The notes beneath the pieces are model-generated. The model ran no database searches. It saw only the letters and a list, made by a program, of their open reading frames with translations, and was not told the DNA's origin. Shown here one piece after another: positions 58,755-64,000 of a DNA stretch of 64,000 nucleotides. The position numbers were made by a program, and so were the translations under genes. Each line of letters starts with the position of its first letter. Positions within the stretch are counted from its first letter, which is position 1. This DNA comes from Henckelia pumila. Taxonomy: Eukaryota; Streptophyta; Magnoliopsida; Lamiales; Gesneriaceae. The stretch is from positions 58,930,570 through 58,994,569 of the forward strand of contig NC_133121.1 in assembly GCF_033568475.1 (NCBI RefSeq), read 5' to 3'.

Positions 58755-59232
58755 TGCCCCCAAGAGTCCTTTCCTTTTAAAACCCGAAATAATATTTTTC
58801 CAAAATTATGCGGAAGCGCGCGAGCGGTATAAAACAGCCGCTCGGGCGCAGGGTTTCTGCCCACCTTACGGTATGCATTTTTAAGCACGCGCGCGGGCAG
58901 TAGAAAACTACCGCTCGCGCGACCACTTTCTTTCTAGCTACTGTTTTAGTTCACGAGTGCGCGCGCGGGCGGTAGAAAACTACCGACCGGACGCATCCCC
59001 CTGTGAATCACTGCCTTATTTGCTGCTCTCAGGTGCCCTTTGACTTTTCCAAAATAAATTCTTCTTTTTTCTGTTTTCCTGCTAAACAACCACAAATACC
59101 AGAGGAGTGAACGAAATGCAAGATAAAACACTAAACACACAAAGATTAGATTAAAAACAAACAAACATGACACGAAACGAAAACAAAACACAACTAAGCC
59201 GAGAATAAAACACGTAAAACTGACTCCTATCA
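58755..59232 (-). repeat. Athila-B 5' LTR, U3 side
   Basis: In element sense it starts TGATAGGAGTCAG. Three GC-rich hairpins lie at 58816-58849 (7-bp arms CGAGCGG/CCGCTCG), 58891-58920 and 58970-58985 (CGGTAG-AAAA-CTACCG). It is joined to 49487 once Copia-C is removed; total LTR length is about 1435 bp. Confidence 0.8.
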
Positions 59233-59760
59233 CGGTACCTATATATAAACGTTGATCAGAACCACCGATCCTTCGTTCGGAGCTTCCGAACGCACTTCGG
59301 AGCTTTCGATCCCTCAATCAGAGCTTCCGAACTCTAACCACCGAATGTGTGTCCCTAATTAGACAACTCACTGCCGCCGACATAGTTCAGGCCTTCCAAA
59401 CTCTACTTCGGAGCTTATGAACTCTGTCAAGTCCAATCACCAATCAGAAAGCCCATAATTTCTTATTTAAAAGCGATCGGAACGTCCGTTCTGCAGTTCG
59501 GAAGCTCCGAATTGCTCGGTGCATCCGATCAAGTACATTGCCTTCCGAACCAGTTCGGTGCTATCGAATTGCTCTTCGGAGCTCCCATACTGTCCAATGA
59601 CTTGCAGTCCTCTGAACTACTTCTGATCGTTCTGAATCCGATTTTTAGCTCTTTAGGTCCAAACTAGGATTCCTTGATCATGTTTTGACCAATTGAACAT
59701 GTTTAAACAGTAGATTAACTTAATCGAAAATCGAGTTACTACAGAGTGTTTAATTATAAC
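59233..59760. other. Unassigned DNA with repeated TTCGGAGCTTCCGAA palindromes
   Basis: About eight full or decayed copies of a 14-15-nt palindrome lie between 59270 and 59595. No coding frame. On the minus strand it could be read as a truncated LTR beginning TGTAGTAACTCG at 59743, with a TATA-like TTTATATATAGG near 59240, but no PPT, PBS or partner copy is in the window. Confidence 0.4.
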
Positions 59761-59771
59761 CATATCATATT

Positions 59772-60280
59772 TCTTTTTTTTAAGATAAAACGTCATTCAT
59801 TCATATGATAATATTGCCCAAGTCATAGTTTACAAAAGAACTTAGAAATATGGGGCAACAGTCCTTAAATTCTTTGGAAGTATTAAGATGAAAACTCTGA
59901 CTTGCTAGAGAATGAGCAACATGATTAGCGATTGTTCGACAGAAGCGGACTGTCCAATTCGATGCTTGGGCACAGTGCTTGATAATCAAAGAGACAATAG
60001 GAGCCTCCTCAGCATACGGAGCCAAATTAGCGATTGCTGAAACCACAGTAAGTGCATCAGATTTAAAAACGACATCTTGCCATTGATTTTGCAAAGCCGT
60101 CAGGATGCCTTCACAGACCGACAGTAGTTCCGCAACATACGGTGAAAACACACCCTGGATACATAAACTTCGAGCAAGTATTACAAATCCCAGATCGTCA
60201 CGAGCTACAACTCCAATACCAATACTTTTTGGTGCAATAGAAGTAAGACATGAAGAAAAAAAAAATGTATAGCTTTGGTA
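59772..60280 (-). pseudogene. 5'-truncated LINE-like fragment with RNase H domain
   Basis: The minus-strand frame from about 60240 to 59801 reads APKSIGIGVVARDDLGF, then PYVAELLSVCEGILTAL, FKSDALTVVSAI and NHVAHSLA. This is the RNase H-like (RVT_3) domain found at the C-terminus of many plant LINEs and in small host proteins. There is no start codon upstream and the domain start is missing. A run of A on the minus strand (59772-59780) follows the stop, fitting a LINE tail. A host RNase H-like gene exon is the alternative. Confidence 0.65.
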
Positions 60281-61840
60281 TTTAAAATATTAGGCATTCA
60301 ATCGGTCTTCAAAAAGAACAAATGCTCTGCTCTTGAAACTTGCGCATTGCGCGTTCCTCATTTGATTTTATATATATATATTTTCTTACATGAATTATCA
60401 TATTAACTTCCATACTGCATATTTCTTACAAAATGCACATTCAAATCAGAAACAAAATGAATATTTCGTATCTATACCATCATGTAAGGTTTGAACAAGG
60501 AAAAACGAAACCTGTATGACGCTACTTCTACTGCATGCATTACAGTCATTGAGAGGGAAAAAAAAAAAAAATTTACTCAAATGCAAATTGCAGTTCACAG
60601 GCCAAATGCTTAAACAATTGTGGTAGTTTGATTGTGAGATTTGGACATGTTTCTCCGCCAACACTAACATGCTGAATAAAAAAAATGAAAGAATATTTCA
60701 CTTGTGTACACGGAAGCTGGATAACCATTCCTTCCAATATTCATTAAAAAGCAAACATTTGAATTATTTTGGATCCGGTCGGATCTAGCCTCATGGGTTA
60801 CAAATTATTTTATATTTCTTACATGCATCATACTCAATATGATCAAAACACAACAGTTGATCAACACAAGGTATAATAGTGGATATTGTTTGATTCATAA
60901 GATAAAGACTATCAAAAAGAGAGAATGATAATTTGCATTCCAAACGTATCCAACATAAACTCAAGCCTTTATATTCGAGAAATATCCTACCAATTATAGT
61001 ATCATTTTAGGAATAAACATACATATGCAAGAATTTTCCTTGGGCAGAACAAACTTTAATATAACTAACTTCCGGCAATGTTATCAATCAAGCAATTTGC
61101 CTCGTCATATTGAGAAAACTGGAGAGCGGAACAGCAAAATATTTTTCATCTTGTGAGATGAAACCCTCTTTAGCAGGTCCAAATGATCGAGCGGTTGCAA
61201 GTTATTCTACAACATCAGAAGTTCGATGACAGCCGCCCACGGGGTTAGCCCCGTAAAAACTTCAAAAGAAACAAAGCTAATGCTCATTTTGGCTGCCATT
61301 CTTTCTTGAGGCCTAAGTTTCATCATGTTCAAGCTACATATGTGTTTCAAAAACATCTCGTATAAAGAATTCGAACATTTGTCGACAGCAATCCCTGTGA
61401 AATGAAGTGGGTTAATTATACAGATCGAGTTGTCTAAGTATGCTAAAAAACATAAAGGTATTGTTTGGAAGAGCTTCTAGGAAGCACTTCTCAGCAAACC
61501 CTACCAAAATGTAAGATGATTATACAATTCTGGTATCAATTTTGGATTCAATTCTAGTTTTCTACTGTCTACTAACCAAAAACAAACCGCAACTCCTTTG
61601 GTTTTAATTTCAGGCCACATTTCGAACAGAAACATGATCAGGTCTAGCTGGTGGCATTTATGGCCCCCCAGATGACAGACCTGTAATTTTTGGGAGGTGG
61701 GAATTGCGATCACTAATCTTCTGTTCCAATGATAAATATTAATATATGACTTGACCCAATCATGACATATTAAGTTTAAAAACAAGGAATTGAACAAAAA
61801 ATCTTACCATCGCGGTAAATTGACATCATAGGGATGACTG
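60281..61840. other. Intergenic region and presumed PWP2 3' UTR
   Basis: AT-rich single-copy-looking DNA; I see no further gene. A possible 3' UTR intron of PWP2 would run from the donor GGTAAGA near 61810 to the acceptor ATTACAG near 61685 (minus strand). A perfect short hairpin ACGGGG-TTAG-CCCCGT lies at about 61237-61252. Confidence 0.5.
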
Positions 61841-62011
61841 TTATCTCTTGTCGCTAGTGAAGCATAAATATTGAAGCATATACGTGTTTGAGGAACAAGT
61901 ATCAGCCAGATCTTTATGCAACCGAGTAATTGCATTTTGCAAGGTTCTAAGAGCAGGTCGCAGGTTTGTGAAATTCTGCTGAATTACGGTGCCTTGGAAT
62001 TTGCACAGTTC
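61841..62011 (-). CDS. PWP2: PWP2 last coding exon
   Basis: 56 codons and TAA. It begins ELCKFQGTVIQQ and ends YLCFTSDKR. It holds the conserved LRPALRTLQNAITRLHKDLAD helix pair. Acceptor TTTTTTTAG. Confidence 0.93.
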   Translation of the reverse strand, partial: ELCKFQGTVIQQNFTNLRPALRTLQNAITRLHKDLADTCSSNTYMLQYLCFTSDKR

Positions 62012-64000
62012 CTAAAAAAAGCAAACCAAAAATACAGTCAACATTTGCTCTGCCATTCTTCATTTGCAATATAAATATAGGCCGATCAGTGATAGCTTTT
62101 ATGTAACCTGGCACCATCTAAGAATGAACTCCAAATGTGGACAATTTTCCAGAAGATCTGCTAGTGCTTCCACTAATCTCTGCAAATATTTGACAGGGAC
62201 TGACGAGGCAACATCTGATATATCTGTTGGGGCGACTGCAAGAATACACTTCTTTATTAGGGGATCTTCATTCATACGCAAACTGAGAAATAATGCTCTT
62301 TTTGGCTGATCATCTTTCAGTGCATCATCAACCGCCTACTCAACAAGATAAGGTAGGGATCAGAAAGGTCTACGTTATGAGAGTATTTCAGAGGACTGAC
62401 ATGAATTGCAATTGACTTTCAATATAATATAAAGAAATGGGACTGGATTTGAGTGCAAATTAATTGACTTGTGAGCTTTTAAAGCCACTAAGAATACCAT
62501 CGGATACATATTGTAGGCTATCGAATTAAAACCAAGAACAAACACGTTCTAGAATATTTCGATGCTCGAACAATATTTCCTCAATAGAGCTATATAATTA
62601 AGTTTGAACAAATCGAGCTTTAATTCAAATTCTAACTCGAAGTTCATTTCTTCAAATCTTGGATCAAGCTTGAATATTAAACTAACCTCGGGAGTTACAT
62701 CCATGTCAAGATCCGTGGGGTCAAATATGAAGGTATCATCCATAGAATACAGCAATACCCCTTCTGTTGTTGCAGCTGCCCAACTCCGGCCAGTTGGTGC
62801 AATTCTCAAGCATTTTGTTCGAATAACAGGCCTTCCATGGTTTGGCATTGAACCAGGCAAATCATATGCCAGTCTATCTCGTGATTGCTTATCCACGCCT
62901 TCCTCTGTGTCACTATCATCATCGTCAATCAAATCCAGCAGACCTGCTTCGGTCATATTTTTCGAGTTCAAGAAATCAAGAACCCCATCTAGTGATAAAT
63001 TGTGTGTGATTTGGAACCTCCGCAGCAGGACCTAATACATTACAAGAAGTAAGTGTAATAATATGGCATATATATTCAAGAGAAAGCGGAAACTCAAGTC
63101 ATTTTGTTACAGAAATAATTTATCACAATCATGTTTACTGAGAAGCAAAAAAGAAAATTGCAGCAAAATATACTATTATCATACAAAAGCTCCTGTAAAG
63201 CACATGGCTTGAATTAAAACCAACCTGGTCAGCTACATCGTACATACAAATGTATTTACTATTTCCCCCAGCCAAAATGTAGCTACCATCAGAGGAATAA
63301 CACAAAGTTGTGAAACACTTTCCGGCACTCGAGTTCGCAGCTGTCCTTCGATCGGTCATAAGACGTCCACCAGCTATGTCCCTACGCCCTTCAATAGTAA
63401 ACATTTCCAAGCCTTGTATAGGATCCCAAAAATGAATTTGACCATCTAGCGTGCTACAAGCCATCTGTTTACCATCTGGACGGTAAACAACTGTAAGGAC
63501 ATCATGTGTATGATCAAATTTTTCAATTCCACCTTTTCCTTCGAAAATGTCCCACAGGCGTACAGTTTTATCCCATGATGAGGAAGCTAAGATTGCCTGC
63601 AAAGTAAATAGGAAACTCTAAATAAAGACCAATTACCAACAATCGCTCTCATTCTAAGCTCCAAATAAAAAATGCAATCAAAGAACATTACCTATGCGCA
63701 TCTGAAATTTTAAGATTAATGATTAATGATGACATAAATGAATCGTGTGAGGAGAAAAAATGATAGGTTAGAAAAACTCTTTCACAAAGATCTTACCTGA
63801 GTGGGAGAAAACATTAATCCATGAACAGGACCCTCGTGGCCGCTTAGAACATCCAGTAGTCGTGCATCCTTCATGGACCAAACAAATATCTACAGGTATT
63901 TGCCCACTACCATTTCATCAGTATAATATATAAAGTCATATAACTCATATTATTGAAAATATCAAGTCCAAAAATAGCAGCTATCAAGACCTCAAATGAA
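61841..64000 (-). CDS. PWP2: PWP2/UTP1 WD40 protein of the small-subunit processome (3' part of gene)
   Basis: PWP2 (periodic tryptophan protein 2) is a nucleolar tandem-WD40 protein of the UTP-B complex that binds the 5' external spacer of pre-rRNA and is needed for 18S rRNA maturation. Five exons are visible, all phase 0: 63797-63889, 63225-63596, 62687-63031, 62108-62335, 61841-62011 (stop TAA). They encode WD repeats (WSMKDARLLDVLSGHEGPV, SSSWDKTVRLWD, YRPDGKQMACSTLDGQIHFWDP), the GRRDIAGGR motif, an acidic stretch (DLIDDDDSDTEEG) and the C-terminal UTP12-type helical domain (LIKKCILAVAP, HLEFILRWCQ, ALRTLQNAITRLHKDLAD). About 400 residues are present without any lesion; the 5' half lies beyond the window. 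Confidence 0.95.
62108..62335 (-). CDS. PWP2: PWP2 exon (start of UTP12-type domain)
   Basis: 76 codons from AVDDALKDDQPKRALFLSL to EFILRWCQ. Helical C-terminal region used for UTP-B assembly in the yeast protein. Confidence 0.93.
62687..63031 (-). CDS. PWP2: PWP2 exon (acidic linker, last WD blades)
   Basis: 115 codons from VLLRRFQITHN to DLDMDVTPE. It includes FLNSKNMTEAG, the acidic DDDDSDTEEG and APTGRSWAAATTEGVLLYS. Donor GTTAG, acceptor TTAG. Confidence 0.94.
63225..63596 (-). CDS. PWP2: PWP2 exon (WD repeats, GRRDIAGGR)
   Basis: 124 codons from AILASSSWDKTV to YICMYDVADQ, with acceptor GCAG and donor GTTGG. It contains the family signature EGRRDIAGGR and TDRR. Phase 0 at both ends. 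Confidence 0.94.
63797..63889 (-). CDS. PWP2: PWP2 exon (WD repeat: IFVWSMKDARLLDVLSGHEGP)
   Basis: 31 codons between acceptor TAG (63890-63892) and donor GTAAG (63796 down). It carries the end of one WD blade and the GH of the next. DNA from 63890 to the window end is intron. Confidence 0.92.

Larger units (their letters stand above)
43706..59232 (-). mobile_element. Athila-B: second Athila-like element, 3' end lost, LTR split by Copia-C
   Basis: In minus-strand order: 5' LTR (59232-48533, interrupted), PBS for tRNA-Asp, gag (48326-46851), protease, RT, RNase H and integrase up to SNRE at 43706, where it is fused to the Athila-A gag. The integrase C-terminus, post-pol region and 3' LTR are absent. 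Its LTR differs from that of Athila-A, so the two are different families. Confidence 0.85.

Noticed and set aside
61237..61252. ACGGGG-TTAG-CCCCGT hairpin as a terminator or structured RNA
   Set aside because: Six base pairs only, no flanking conservation visible, and intrinsic terminators do not apply to plant nuclear genes.
61501..61797. 98-codon minus-strand frame downstream of PWP2
   Set aside because: No domain and no codon pattern; it coincides with the presumed 3' UTR and a possible UTR intron.

Overview
The window is nuclear DNA of a flowering plant, almost certainly a dicot and possibly an asterid; the species cannot be fixed from the sequence. About 59 kb of the 64 kb is a nested stack of LTR retrotransposons. 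The only host gene is at the right edge: the 3' half of PWP2 (UTP1 WD40 protein of the small-subunit processome), on the minus strand, with five intact exons between 61841 and 63889.

Layout from left to right. (1) 1-4026: end of a non-autonomous chromovirus-like element with a 2983-bp LTR, only 376 bp of internal DNA and no coding capacity. It sits inside the 5' LTR of (2), a degenerate Ty3/gypsy chromovirus of Tekay/Del type, plus strand, 4027-32024. That element is also split by Copia-A (6943-16945, plus strand, two 2193-bp LTRs, one uninterrupted 1310-codon gag-pol, perfect CAGAG target duplication) and by Copia-B (22634-31970, minus strand, degenerate). (3) The Tekay element itself lies in the 3' LTR of Athila-A, a minus-strand Ty3/gypsy element whose visible parts run from 32025 to about 43705. 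Its post-pol ORF is split by a 2011-bp solo LTR (34957-36967, CTCAT duplication). (4) At about 43705 the gag of Athila-A is fused to the integrase of a second, different Athila-like element, Athila-B, whose gag-pol runs back to 48326. The LTR of Athila-B (48533-59232) is split at its TATA region by Copia-C (49488-58749, minus strand, TATAT duplication). (5) 59233-59760 is unassigned DNA rich in the palindrome TTCGGAGCTTCCGAA. (6) 59770-60280 is a 5'-truncated LINE-like RNase H relic. (7) PWP2 follows.

Relative ages are consistent with the nesting. By-eye LTR differences are about 4 in 667 bp for the mini-element, about 16 in 2193 for Copia-A, about 30-35 in 1840 for Copia-B, and several percent for Tekay. 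Coding lesions outside Copia-A are mostly nonsense changes of the C-to-T type, as expected for methylated, silenced DNA.

The observations most worth following are in non-coding DNA. The three Copia copies share a 5' leader module: four AT-rich ATATTATT motifs at nearly constant spacing, one of them in the loop of a 36-nt hairpin whose stem covaries. The same leaders carry GC-rich GGGCAGC palindromes just after the PBS. A hairpin of type GGTAG-TTTT-CTACC recurs in the LTRs of three unrelated families (mini-element, Tekay, Athila-B), always with the T-rich loop on the element's sense strand. No CRISPR array, rRNA or tRNA gene was seen, and I found no obviously new protein-coding system.
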